In this document: one piece after another, positions 50,603 to 59,842 of the stretch
Numbering within the stretch: position 1 is the stretch's first letter
How the letters are laid out: each line of letters begins with the position of its first letter
Origin: Bdellovibrionaceae bacterium UBA2339
Lineage (GTDB): Bacteria; Bdellovibrionota; Bdellovibrionia; Bdellovibrionales; JAMPXM01
Reading direction: 5' to 3'
Assembly (NCBI GenBank): GCA_002344785.1
Contig: DDUL01000056.1
Coordinates: forward strand, 1-64,000
DNA length: 64,000 nucleotides
The notes under the pieces: model-generated
What the model was told of the DNA's origin: nothing
Database searches by the model: none
The model's input: the letters and a program-made list of their open reading frames with translations, nothing else
Translations under genes and position numbers: made by a program

Positions 50603-50708
50603 CGAACGACTCCAAAATCTGTCCCCGGCCCAAAAGAGTTCTGCAGTTCGCAGACCGCCGGATCGGATGAAGTCCGGTGTCCTTGATGACCGCCGGCAAG
50701 AGGCAACA

Positions 50709-50906
50709 ATGGCCGTGAAGTCGAAGACGCATTCAGGTGCGAAGAAGCGCCTGGTGAAGCTCGCGTCAGGTAAAGTGAAAATGAAGCAATCGGGTATGCG
50801 CCACTTGCTCAGCCCGCACAAATCCAAAGGCAAGCGCCAAGCTGGAGCAACAGCTTATGTGCACTCCGCTAACATGAACCAGACCAAGCGTCTGTTGAAC
50901 TTCTAA
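50709..50906 (+). CDS. rpmI: Ribosomal protein L35
   Basis: The 65-residue product MAVKSKTHSGAKKRLVKLAS is canonical bL35 throughout, including the C-terminal HSANMNQTKRLLNF-type end. AAGAGG precedes the ATG. Followed ten bases later by rplT. In most bacteria infC lies directly upstream; here 2.3 kb separate them. Confidence 0.96.
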   Translation: MAVKSKTHSGAKKRLVKLASGKVKMKQSGMRHLLSPHKSKGKRQAGATAYVHSANMNQTKRLLNF

Positions 50907-50916
50907 GGAGAGGCAC

Positions 50917-51270
50917 ATGGCACGCGTAAAAGGTGGAGTTGTTTCTCGTCGTCGTCGTCGCAAGTTTCTTCAGCGCGCTGAAGGTTTCTATTCTTCCGGC
51001 AGCCGCTGCTACATTCACGTGCGCGAAAAGACGGATAAGGCCCTTCAGTATGCTTATCGCGATCGCAAGGTGAAGAAGCGCGAGTTCCGTGCATTGTGGA
51101 TTCAGCGAATCAATGCGGCGGCTCGATTGAACGGCACAACTTATTCGAAGCTGATGCATGCAATTTCCGAAAAAGGTTTGGAATTGGATCGCAAGGTTTT
51201 GGCGGACTTGGCTGTGAAGGATGCTGCGGGATTCGCGGCATTGGTGAGCCAAGTGGGCGCTCGAGCTTAA
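50917..51270 (+). CDS. rplT: Ribosomal protein L20
   Basis: The 117-residue protein matches bL20: VSRRRRRKFLQRAEGFY, the YAYRDRKVKKREFRALWIQRINAA core and GTTYSKLMHAI. L20 binds 23S rRNA early in assembly and often represses its own operon by binding the mRNA leader. A terminator follows. Confidence 0.97.
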   Translation: MARVKGGVVSRRRRRKFLQRAEGFYSSGSRCYIHVREKTDKALQYAYRDRKVKKREFRALWIQRINAAARLNGTTYSKLMHAISEKGLELDRKVLADLAVKDAAGFAALVSQVGARA

Positions 51271-51303
51271 GCTCGGAGTTTTTGAAAAGTTGAAGCTTTG
51301 CAG

Positions 51304-51336
51304 AGAGGCGAGTTGCGAAACTCGCCTCTTCTGTTT
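51304..51336 (+). terminator. Rho-independent terminator after rplT
   Basis: AGAGGCGAGTT (51304-51314) pairs perfectly with AACTCGCCTCT (51319-51329) around GCGA, followed by a T-rich stretch. Confidence 0.8.
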
Positions 51337-51418
51337 CTGAAGCTATGAGCGAGACTTGAGTAATTGTTCGAAAAAAACGAAAACTTGCCGCGAGTTAGGC
51401 GACTCGCCCAAGGTGAAA

Positions 51419-51427
51419 TGCTAGAAT
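51419..51427 (+). promoter_or_regulatory. Candidate extended -10 promoter of the mevalonate operon
   Basis: TGCTAGAAT fits an extended -10 element (TGn plus TAGAAT). No good -35 is visible 17 bases upstream. TAGAAT recurs inside a palindrome at 51448-51461. Confidence 0.35.
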
Positions 51428-51447
51428 TTTAAGGCCACAATCATGAG

Positions 51448-51461
51448 CCTAGAATTCTAGG
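51448..51461. promoter_or_regulatory. Perfect palindrome, candidate operator of the mevalonate operon
   Basis: CCTAGAATTCTAGG is a perfect 14-bp inverted repeat. The half CTAGAATT also occurs at 51421-51428, exactly 28 bases upstream, on the candidate -10. Spacing and symmetry suit a dimeric regulator just downstream of the transcription start. Confidence 0.4.
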
Positions 51462-51526
51462 GCCGTTGCGGTGGCGGAGATCGCGCAAACTTTGAATGGA
51501 TCATGGCCCGCTGACTTGAGGACTTT

Positions 51527-52726
51527 ATGTCGGACTTGGACATCGTCGACCAACAGGGGAATTCGCCCAAAGCTATGTCGGCGAACAGTCGTTCGTCCTC
51601 CGAACTTCCGTCTACGCCCATGGCCACGCCCGTGGTTCAAGGTTCAAGTGACGATGGAGTTCGCGAGTCCGGCCAGCAGTTTGATTCACGAAAAGTTGAT
51701 CATCTGCGTTTGTCACTACGCGAAGATGTGCAGGCCGGTTTGGGCGTGATGGATTCAATGCGGCTGCAACATGAAGCACTTCCTGATTTGAATTTTTCTG
51801 AGATTGATTTGTCCGTTGCCGGGCTGATGCCGATGGCGACGCCATTTTTGCTGAGTTCCATGACGGCGGGGCATGCGGGATCTCTGGATCTGAATGTGAT
51901 GTTCGCTCGCGCCAGCGCTCGTCGTGGATGGCTGATGGGAGTTGGCTCGCAAAGAAGAGAGCTCTTTGATTCAGCGGCCTCGGAAGAATGGAAACGTGTG
52001 CGGCGATCGGCGCCGAACGTGGTGTTGTTGGGCAATATCGGCATCAGCCAGCTGATTCGGGTTGAAGTCGACGCCGTGGAGAGATTGGTCGACGCGCTTG
52101 AGGCGAAGGGATTGATGATTCACTTGAATGCGCTTCAAGAGGCCTTGCAGCCCGAGGGCACGCCGGAGTTTGCGGGCGGGCTTCGAGCCATCGAGAAATT
52201 GGCGGGAAGAATTTCCGTGCCGGTGATTGTGAAGGAAACAGGTTGTGGAGTTTCCGCACTCACCGCTGAGAAGTTGTGGAATGCGGGTGTGCGCGCCATT
52301 GACGTGGCGGGTATGGGTGGAACGCATTGGGGGCGCATCGAGGGGCACCGTAGTGCGGATTTGTCGTGGCAAAAGACGGCGGCTGAAACTTTCAAGAATT
52401 GGGGTTTACCCACATTGCAGTCGCTGATTGATGTGCGACGCACGATCGAGTCCAAACCAGGCTTGGAAGTTTGGGCTTCGGGTGGCCTGCGAAGCGGTTT
52501 AGACGCCGCCAAGGCGTTGGTGCTTGGGGCAGAGCGCGTGGGACTGGCGCAGCCGGTTCTCGCGGCGGCGATGCGTGGTGAGGAAGAGTTGGATGCGCAG
52601 ATGCATCGAATGGAAATGGAGCTTCGCGTGGCGATGTTCTGCACCGGGGCTGCAAAAATTGCGAACTTGAAAAAGGTCGGTTGGGTGTTGGCGCATGCAA
52701 GCGCTGCAGAGGAGACGAGCCGATGA
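51527..52726 (+). CDS. fni: Type 2 isopentenyl-diphosphate isomerase (FMN-dependent)
   Basis: The enzyme interconverts IPP and DMAPP with FMN and NADPH. Conserved pieces include FLLSSMTAGH near the N-terminus of the core, GVGSQRREL, LNALQEALQPEG, VIVKETGCGVS and IDVAGMGGTHWGRIE, then ASGGLRSGLDAAKALVLGA. The first 55 residues are extra and polar. The 399-residue length is slightly long. GAGGA precedes the ATG. First gene of the operon, overlapping mvaA by four bases. Confidence 0.93.
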   Translation: MSDLDIVDQQGNSPKAMSANSRSSSELPSTPMATPVVQGSSDDGVRESGQQFDSRKVDHLRLSLREDVQAGLGVMDSMRLQHEALPDLNFSEIDLSVAGLMPMATPFLLSSMTAGHAGSLDLNVMFARASARRGWLMGVGSQRRELFDSAASEEWKRVRRSAPNVVLLGNIGISQLIRVEVDAVERLVDALEAKGLMIHLNALQEALQPEGTPEFAGGLRAIEKLAGRISVPVIVKETGCGVSALTAEKLWNAGVRAIDVAGMGGTHWGRIEGHRSADLSWQKTAAETFKNWGLPTLQSLIDVRRTIESKPGLEVWASGGLRSGLDAAKALVLGAERVGLAQPVLAAAMRGEEELDAQMHRMEMELRVAMFCTGAAKIANLKKVGWVLAHASAAEETSR

Positions 52727-54126
52727 GCACTCCGAATTCGACAAGCCATGATTCAAAATCGGGACGACGTGCGGCCCTGCATGAGCGAATGCCGCAGATG
52801 TCCGATGCGAGATCGCCAGAAGGCGACTTGATGAAAGGCTTTTCCAAGCTCTCTCGTGACGAACGTTTCGCGCGATTGATCGAGATGGGAGCCCTGACGG
52901 AAGATGACGTGAAATATCTGAAGTCGGGCGGTTTACGGGACTTCACCTTGGCGGAGTCCTTTATTGAAAACGTCATCGGCTATTTTCAGTTGCCGTTGGG
53001 AGTGGCTACGAATTTTGTGATCGATGGTCGTGAGTTGGTGATTCCGATGGCCGTGGAAGAGACTTCCATCATTGCCGCGGCATCCAAGTCGGCGAAGTGG
53101 GTGCGCGAGCGCGGTGAAATTCGCACTTCGACATTAGGTGATCTGATTATTGGGCAGATTCAGGTCGCGCATGTGAGCTCCTATGAGAGTTTCGCGGAAC
53201 GAGTGATGAGTCGGCGGGACGAGTTTGTTCAGCTTGCGAATCGCGATGTGGCGCACGGGCTGGTGGCTCGTGGAGGCGGGGTTCGAGAAATTTCCGTCCG
53301 ACGATTGGCCCGACCCGATGGCGGCGACATGGCCGTCGTGCATGTTTTGGCCGACCCGTGCGACGCCATGGGTGCGAACATCATCAATCAAGTTTGTGAG
53401 TATTTGAAAGCGCCCATCGAGACGCTCACGGGTGAGCGGGTCACGATGTGCATTTTGTCGAATCTGGTCGACACCAAGTTGACTCGAGCCGAAGTGTGCC
53501 TGCGAGGCCTAGAGCCAGACTTGGCTCGCCGAATCGAAGAGGCTTCGCTCTTTGCGTGGGTGGATCCGTATCGCGCGGCCACCAACAATAAAGGCGTAAT
53601 GAATGGCATCGATCCCATTTTGATTGCGACGGGAAATGATTGGCGTGCTGTCGAAGCTGGTGTTCATGCTTACGCGGTTCGCGATGGGCAATACAGATCC
53701 ATCACGCGATGGCAGGTAGAAGGCGACGAGTTGGTGGGTGTGTTTGAAGCGCCGATTGTGGTGGGCACGGTCGGTGGCGTGACGCGATTGCATCCGACGG
53801 CGCGCATGGCGCTGGAAATGTTGGGTGTCGAATCGGCGGCTGAGCTGTCGCGAATTTGCGCCGCGGTCGGATTGGTGCAGAACTTGGGAGCCCTCAAGGC
53901 ACTGACGACTGTGGGGATTATCGAAGGGCACATGAAACTGCACATCCGCAATCTGACGATCGGGGCGGGCGCGACGGAAGTTGAGACGCCCATCGTGCAA
54001 AAGCGATTGGAAGAAATTCTGCTGCTCACGAAGCGGATCTCGTTGCAGAACGCGATTGAGGTGCTGCGTGAAATTCGCACGGCGGCGCGTGCTGGAGAAG
54101 CATCGCCGGGCGGCGCCTTGTCGTGA
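52723..54126 (+). CDS. mvaA: Class II hydroxymethylglutaryl-CoA reductase
   Basis: The enzyme reduces HMG-CoA to mevalonate. The N-terminal GFSKLSRDERFARLIEMG, the ETSIIAAAS loop carrying the catalytic Glu, and CDAMGANIINQV for the cofactor site place it in the bacterial class II group. GIDPILIATGNDWRAVE supplies a further conserved segment. AGAGGAG precedes ATG 52723, which overlaps the fni stop. Length 467 residues. In the same operon as the three downstream mevalonate enzymes. Confidence 0.93.
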   Translation: MSTPNSTSHDSKSGRRAALHERMPQMSDARSPEGDLMKGFSKLSRDERFARLIEMGALTEDDVKYLKSGGLRDFTLAESFIENVIGYFQLPLGVATNFVIDGRELVIPMAVEETSIIAAASKSAKWVRERGEIRTSTLGDLIIGQIQVAHVSSYESFAERVMSRRDEFVQLANRDVAHGLVARGGGVREISVRRLARPDGGDMAVVHVLADPCDAMGANIINQVCEYLKAPIETLTGERVTMCILSNLVDTKLTRAEVCLRGLEPDLARRIEEASLFAWVDPYRAATNNKGVMNGIDPILIATGNDWRAVEAGVHAYAVRDGQYRSITRWQVEGDELVGVFEAPIVVGTVGGVTRLHPTARMALEMLGVESAAELSRICAAVGLVQNLGALKALTTVGIIEGHMKLHIRNLTIGAGATEVETPIVQKRLEEILLLTKRISLQNAIEVLREIRTAARAGEASPGGALS

Positions 54127-55052
54127 AGCGGGAACTTCAAGTTCCAGCCAAGACTTTTCTGATCGGCGAGTATCTCGCTTTGCGAGGCGGACCGGCCGTT
54201 GTGCTGGGGACTCGGCCAAATTTTATATTTCAATGGGAAGTCGGTGAGTCGCGACTCGGCGACTTTCACGCTGAGTCTCCGGCGGGAAAGTGGCTCGCGG
54301 GAAGTGGTTTGCGCGCGAAAGTCTCGGGCGGGCGATTGGGGTTTGGTTCTTCGACGGCTGAATTTTTGGGTGCATGGATTGCCAAGCGCGCCGAACGACT
54401 TTCGCTGAAAGGTTCACAGCGGTGGGTGCAGCCGATTGAAGGTGACTTTGAGGGGCGCTTGTCTGCGGCGTGGCCAGAGCGCCACGTTGATGTGCCGGCC
54501 AGTTGGCTCGAGCTGTTGTCGGATTATCGGAGTGTGGCGCCGCTGGCCTCGGGAGCGGACCTGCTGGCTCAGGCTGTCGGCGGGGTCGCAATTTGGGATG
54601 AGCGAAAGGCCGTGTTGCAGCGACTGCCGTGGCGGATGCGTGAGTTGAAGTTTTCGATTTTCGCGACGGGAGTGAAGCTGGCAACGCATTCGCATTTACA
54701 GAATTTGAATCTTGATGCCGTGGAGTCGCTGAGGCCTTGGGCGGAGGATGCGGTCGCAGGATTGGAAGCGGGAGACGCGGATCGTGTGGTGGCTTCGATT
54801 CGCGGATGTGCGCGGGAGCTCGAAGCATTGGGGCTCGTGACAGAAGTGACCGCGGAGCATTTGCGGGCGTTGGATGAAATCCCTGGCGTACGTGCGGCGA
54901 AAGGCTGTGGCGCGCTGGGTGCGGATGCCGTGCTTGTGCTTCATGATGCCGAGGTCGAAGATGAGCTGCGGCGAATTGCTTTGCAACGTGGTTTAGAGTT
55001 TTTCGCGGGCGAGGCGGATTTGTGGGAATCCAATCTGGAGTTTGAAACGTGA
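54123..55052 (+). CDS. mvaK2: Phosphomevalonate kinase-like GHMP kinase
   Basis: A GHMP fold with PAKTFLIGEYLAL at the N-terminus (matching the phosphomevalonate kinase start rather than mevalonate kinase), a GFGSSTAEFLG phosphate loop near residue 77 and a C-terminal GCGALGADAV segment. It would make 5-diphosphomevalonate. The divergent sequence and loss of the usual Gly-Leu-Gly-Ser-Ser-Ala order make the exact substrate less certain, but operon position supports it. GTG start overlapping the mvaA stop. Confidence 0.75.
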   Translation: MKRELQVPAKTFLIGEYLALRGGPAVVLGTRPNFIFQWEVGESRLGDFHAESPAGKWLAGSGLRAKVSGGRLGFGSSTAEFLGAWIAKRAERLSLKGSQRWVQPIEGDFEGRLSAAWPERHVDVPASWLELLSDYRSVAPLASGADLLAQAVGGVAIWDERKAVLQRLPWRMRELKFSIFATGVKLATHSHLQNLNLDAVESLRPWAEDAVAGLEAGDADRVVASIRGCARELEALGLVTEVTAEHLRALDEIPGVRAAKGCGALGADAVLVLHDAEVEDELRRIALQRGLEFFAGEADLWESNLEFET

Positions 55053-56041
55053 GTGAGTTGATCGCTGAAGCGAAGGCGCCATCGAACATCGCCTTGATCA
55101 AATATATGGGAAAGACGGAGTCGTCGGGGAATCGTCCTGCGAACGCATCTTTGTCGCTCACGCTTACTGCACTTGAAAGCTTTGTCGAAATTCGGCGAGC
55201 TGAAACTTGGGGCTGGCGGCCTCTTGATCGGGATGGCTTCTTTGCACCTGAGCTTTCTGAGGCGGGACGAAATCGCTTTGTCGCTCATGCTGAACGAGTG
55301 GCGAGAGCGCTCGGGAAAGAGGGCTTGCGTGGTGAAATTCGCTCGGCCAACAATTTTCCGCCGGACTGCGGGCTGGCTTCGTCAGCTTCGAGTTTTGCGG
55401 CCCTGACCCTCGCTGTCGCCAAGGCTTGCGGCGTGGATGTGGATCCTGGAGCTGAGCGTGCGAAGCTTTCACGCTTGTCGCAACAAGGATCGGGCTCCTC
55501 TTGTCGATCTTTGTATTCGCCTTGGGCGATTTGGCGAGATGAAGGAGCTCAAGCCGTAGAGGGTCTGCCGTCTTTGGCGGAGCTGGAGCATGTGGTGTTT
55601 GTGGTGAGTGGCGATCGGAAGGCCGTTTCCAGCTCCGAGGCGCATCGGCGCGTGGTGAGCAGCGAGCTTTTCCACGGCCGTGTCGAACGCGCAGCTCGGC
55701 GCTTGGATGAATTGTTACAAGCGCTACGGAGTGCCAGCTCGGATGTTTCGGCTTGGAACCAAGCCGCAGAAATTGTTTGGGCGGAATCTTGGGACATGCA
55801 TGCGCTGTTTGAAACTGCGCGACCATCGTTTGGTTACTTCGTGCCGGGAAGTATTTTGGTGTTGCGGGAATTGCGTCAGTGGGAGGCGTCGCGCCGACCC
55901 TTGGTCACAATGGATGCTGGACCCAACGTGCACGCGGTGTTTTGGCGTGACGCGGATCTTGAGCTGCGACTTGAACGATTGATCCAGCGATTGGCGTCGA
56001 TTGATCCAACGATCAAGATTATTCGAGGATTGAAGCGATGA
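55049..56041 (+). CDS. mvaD: Diphosphomevalonate decarboxylase
   Basis: AKAPSNIALIKYMGKTE at residues 8-24 and the NNFPPDCGLASSASSFAAL phosphate loop near residue 100 identify the enzyme, which makes IPP from diphosphomevalonate with ATP hydrolysis. The conserved catalytic Asp appears in VTMDAGPNVHAVF near residue 291. Length 330 residues is typical. The GTG start overlaps the kinase stop and the end overlaps mvaK1. Confidence 0.93.
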   Translation: MSELIAEAKAPSNIALIKYMGKTESSGNRPANASLSLTLTALESFVEIRRAETWGWRPLDRDGFFAPELSEAGRNRFVAHAERVARALGKEGLRGEIRSANNFPPDCGLASSASSFAALTLAVAKACGVDVDPGAERAKLSRLSQQGSGSSCRSLYSPWAIWRDEGAQAVEGLPSLAELEHVVFVVSGDRKAVSSSEAHRRVVSSELFHGRVERAARRLDELLQALRSASSDVSAWNQAAEIVWAESWDMHALFETARPSFGYFVPGSILVLRELRQWEASRRPLVTMDAGPNVHAVFWRDADLELRLERLIQRLASIDPTIKIIRGLKR

Positions 56042-56967
56042 GCTTTTCGACCTCGGTACACGGCAAATGGATTCTGCTGGGTGAGCACACGGTTTTGCGT
56101 GGGGGCTCGGCCTTAGCTTTTCCCGTGTTCGGCAAGCATCTCAATCTCAGTGAAATTGAAGGCGATGGACATGTGGTGAGTGGTGCGCATGGCGAAGAAT
56201 ATCGCGTGCTGCTTCCGGGGGTTTGGTCGCGCGCACTGACGCTCTTGAATTTGACCTCACAGCGCGAGAGCGAGCTGCAAAGGGTGCGCTTTCATTTGGA
56301 TGCGGATCTGCCGATTGGCGCAGGGCTTGGTGCATCCGCGGCTTTGGCGGTGGCCGTGGGTCGCTACTTCGTGGCGCGGGGCTTTTTGCGTGATCAAGAG
56401 TTGTTTGGATTTTGCCGTGAGATTGAAAATCTGTTTCATGGCGAGTCCAGTGGCGTTGATGTCGCCGTCGCGCTTCGAGGTGAAGGGCTGGAATTTCAGC
56501 GCGGCGTGGATTTGAATTCGGTGCCGAGCTTTGTCCCAGCTTGGGAACCGAATTGGTACATCAGCTTTTCGGGCGCTCGGGGCATCACTTCGGATTGCGT
56601 GAACAAAGTGAAGGCGCTGATGTCGCGAGAGCCTGAGCTGGGTGCTCGCCTCGACGAGCAAATGAAGATCGCTGTGGACGAGGCGAGAGCGGCCTTGCTC
56701 AAGCCTGGAAGTCTCGGCGCATTGGCTGGAGCGATCGAGCGCGGGGCTCGGGTCTTTGAAGCCTGGGGGCTGAGTGGCGGTGAATTGGGTGAGCATCTGG
56801 CGAAGCTGCGTGAGGCTGGAGCCGTGGCGGTGAAGCCGACGGGTTCAGGCGGCGGCGGCTTTGCGCTTTCGCTCTGGGATGGGCCACCGCCTTCGTCATT
56901 GCTAGCGCCAGAAGGTGGCGCGGGTCTAATCCGCGTGTTTCGTCAGCGTGAGAAGCGCGAAGCGTAG
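56038..56967 (+). CDS. mvaK1: Mevalonate kinase
   Basis: HGKWILLGEHTVLRGGSAL (residues 8-26) and the GHMP loop PIGAGLGASAALAVAVG near residue 93 are characteristic of mevalonate kinase. The C-terminal PTGSGGGGFALSLW motif is also present. Catalyses the first phosphorylation of mevalonate. The gene overlaps mvaD by four bases and the convergent methyltransferase gene by 25 bases. Confidence 0.9.
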   Translation: MSFSTSVHGKWILLGEHTVLRGGSALAFPVFGKHLNLSEIEGDGHVVSGAHGEEYRVLLPGVWSRALTLLNLTSQRESELQRVRFHLDADLPIGAGLGASAALAVAVGRYFVARGFLRDQELFGFCREIENLFHGESSGVDVAVALRGEGLEFQRGVDLNSVPSFVPAWEPNWYISFSGARGITSDCVNKVKALMSREPELGARLDEQMKIAVDEARAALLKPGSLGALAGAIERGARVFEAWGLSGGELGEHLAKLREAGAVAVKPTGSGGGGFALSLWDGPPPSSLLAPEGGAGLIRVFRQREKREA

Positions 56968-57731
56968 AGGGCGATGCCGCAACTGACGGCGGCGTTGAGC
57001 GACTCCAATCCATTGGACATCGGAATATGCAACCGCTGAGCGGGAAGCTTCGCGGGAATGCCTTGGCCTTCTTCGCCGATCAACAGGCGAAAATTTTGCG
57101 GCCACTTGAAGTCTTGCATCGAGACTCCATGCAGATCCAAGGCAATCAGGTCATTGATCATATCGGGTGGAAGACTGGCGAGCTCGTCGATGCTGGGGCC
57201 GCGCGAGAATTCGAAGTTCAAAACTTGTCCGGCGGCGGCTCGCACAGCGCGCGCGTGAAAGGGCGAAGCGGCCTCGGCCAAAAGCACGATGCGCTGGATC
57301 CCGAAGGCTGTTGCGGACCTGAGGCAAGCGCCGAGGTTTGTCGGGTTTTGTGTGGCCAGCCATAATTCTCTATTGGTGAGACCTTTCGGGTTGGACACAA
57401 GTGGCGACAGTTCAGGTGCGGCGAAGACGCCGATCATGTCGGGCACACCAAAGGGATCGAGTTCAGCGAAAAGTGCGGGGGTTAATTCCACACGCGTGAT
57501 CTTTTGCTCAAAGCGCTTGGAGAAAAGGTCGCGACCGGCCATGTCCAGCTCAGCACCTTCGCGGAGAATGAGCGCGCGTAAGGCGTCGGGATGGCGCTTG
57601 GCCATTTCGCGGGTGAAACGCTGGCCGTGAACTAAAAATTCCTGTGCGGGATGACGGAGCAGTTCCTTCCAGGAGCGCCACATCGGGTTTTCCGTGCTGC
57701 TGACTTTGATGAGCTTCGGATCAGACGCCAT
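56943..57731 (-). CDS. TrmH/SpoU-family RNA 2'-O-methyltransferase
   Basis: A SPOUT-fold protein of 262 residues. NPTNLGACLRSATAFGI near residue 143, LLIGEEGQGIP near 216 and IPMSNGLESLNAAVSCGIALY near 237 are the three SpoU motifs. It adds a methyl group to a ribose in rRNA or tRNA; the exact target is unknown. The ATG at 57731 is preferred over 57797 because GGGAG lies upstream. It overlaps rsmG by 11 bases. Confidence 0.85.
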   Translation of the reverse strand: MASDPKLIKVSSTENPMWRSWKELLRHPAQEFLVHGQRFTREMAKRHPDALRALILREGAELDMAGRDLFSKRFEQKITRVELTPALFAELDPFGVPDMIGVFAAPELSPLVSNPKGLTNRELWLATQNPTNLGACLRSATAFGIQRIVLLAEAASPFHARAVRAAAGQVLNFEFSRGPSIDELASLPPDMINDLIALDLHGVSMQDFKWPQNFRLLIGEEGQGIPAKLPAQRLHIPMSNGLESLNAAVSCGIALYASRFSR

Positions 57732-58593
57732 GTTGTTTCTCCCAAGCGAGATCGCGCTCTTCGAAGTCTGGCAGTGGTGCGGCTTTGATTTTCTCAAACA
57801 CGAGAAGGCGCCGCTGTTGTGTGGTGTTGGGCAATTCGTAGGCGAGATCGGCTTTGAGGCGATAGTACTCGCCCCATTGCTTCAGTGCCGGTTGAATTTC
57901 CGGCGTGCAGTTGGGGCCCTTCATCAGGACGACGTGGCCGCCGGTCTGAAGACACTGAATGACGTTGCCGAGCGTGTTTGAGGCGTCTTCGACGGCGCGG
58001 GTGATGACGGTTTGCACAGGTAAAAACACTTCGTCATTGATGTTGCGACCGAGAATGTCGAGCTTTTCAAGTTTGAGATCCTCGCGCAATCGCTTGAGAA
58101 ACTCGACGCGTTTTTGCACGCCCTCGGCGAGGATGATGCGCTCGTTGGGAAAGAGAATTTTGAGCGGCACGCCGGGAAAGCCCGGGCCGGTTCCGACATC
58201 CAGGAGTGGAAATTGAAGGTGAAATTGTTGAGATTGTTGAGATTGTTGAGATTTGAACGGAAGTCCTGCGTCGCTGAGAATCTTGGGCACAATCATACAG
58301 TCGACGAAGTGCTTAAGCCCCACATCTCGAAGCGTGAGCAGGCGAGTGAAGTTGCGTTCATTTTGTTCGGCCATCAACATGAGGTGAAGCTTCGCAAGTT
58401 GGCCGCGTTGGGCGTGAGTGATATGTCCCATGCCGTGCCGGTCAAAGAGATCGCGGAGCCGGTCGTTCACTTCTTCAAGGCTAAAGTTTTCGGTCGGTTT
58501 GCGGTGAACTCGACCTTGGGAAACTGGGGCTTGGTTCTGAGCGGCTTTGCGGGCCTTGTAGGGGCTCCAATTGCTTTTATTTTTGTGAGCCAT
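57721..58593 (-). CDS. rsmG: 16S rRNA m7G527 methyltransferase RsmG
   Basis: The class I methyltransferase motif LLDVGTGPGFPGVPLKILFP near residue 130 and the later ITRAVEDA segment match RsmG. A basic N-terminal extension of about 35 residues is unusual. A Gln/Ser tract just before the SAM motif comes from three perfect 9-bp repeats (58224-58250). Length 290 residues compared with about 210-240 in most RsmG. Confidence 0.9.
   Translation of the reverse strand: MAHKNKSNWSPYKARKAAQNQAPVSQGRVHRKPTENFSLEEVNDRLRDLFDRHGMGHITHAQRGQLAKLHLMLMAEQNERNFTRLLTLRDVGLKHFVDCMIVPKILSDAGLPFKSQQSQQSQQFHLQFPLLDVGTGPGFPGVPLKILFPNERIILAEGVQKRVEFLKRLREDLKLEKLDILGRNINDEVFLPVQTVITRAVEDASNTLGNVIQCLQTGGHVVLMKGPNCTPEIQPALKQWGEYYRLKADLAYELPNTTQQRRLLVFEKIKAAPLPDFEERDLAWEKQHGV
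58224..58250. repeat. Three 9-bp tandem repeats inside rsmG
   Basis: ATTGTTGAG occurs three times in succession (58224-58232, 58233-58241, 58242-58250), encoding part of a QQSQQSQQ tract on the minus strand. Unit length is a multiple of three, so copy-number change would not shift the frame. Confidence 0.9.
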
Positions 58594-58654
58594 TTGCCCT
58601 CGCCTGACTGGACTGCGGTCGCCGCCTCTGGATGCACCGATTGACGCAGTGATT

Positions 58655-58660
58655 TATAGT
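58655..58660 (+). promoter_or_regulatory. Candidate -10 element of pheS
   Basis: TATAGT is a good -10 match but no convincing -35 lies 16-18 bases upstream (ATGCAC at 58632-58637). It would place the start of transcription about 40 bases before the chosen pheS ATG. Confidence 0.3.
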
Positions 58661-58707
58661 CGAGCTTGGATTTGAAGAGTAGCGCGAAATCATTGAGTAT
58701 TTCTTCC

Positions 58708-59745
<1,038 letters not shown>

Positions 59746-59842
59746 TGTCGCTGGGTTCTTTGGCGGTGGGGCGGTGGAGCTTCGGATCGCCGACACAGCG
59801 TCGAGTTTTTTTGGGGATGCGTGAAGCGAAGGAATTAGGAAC

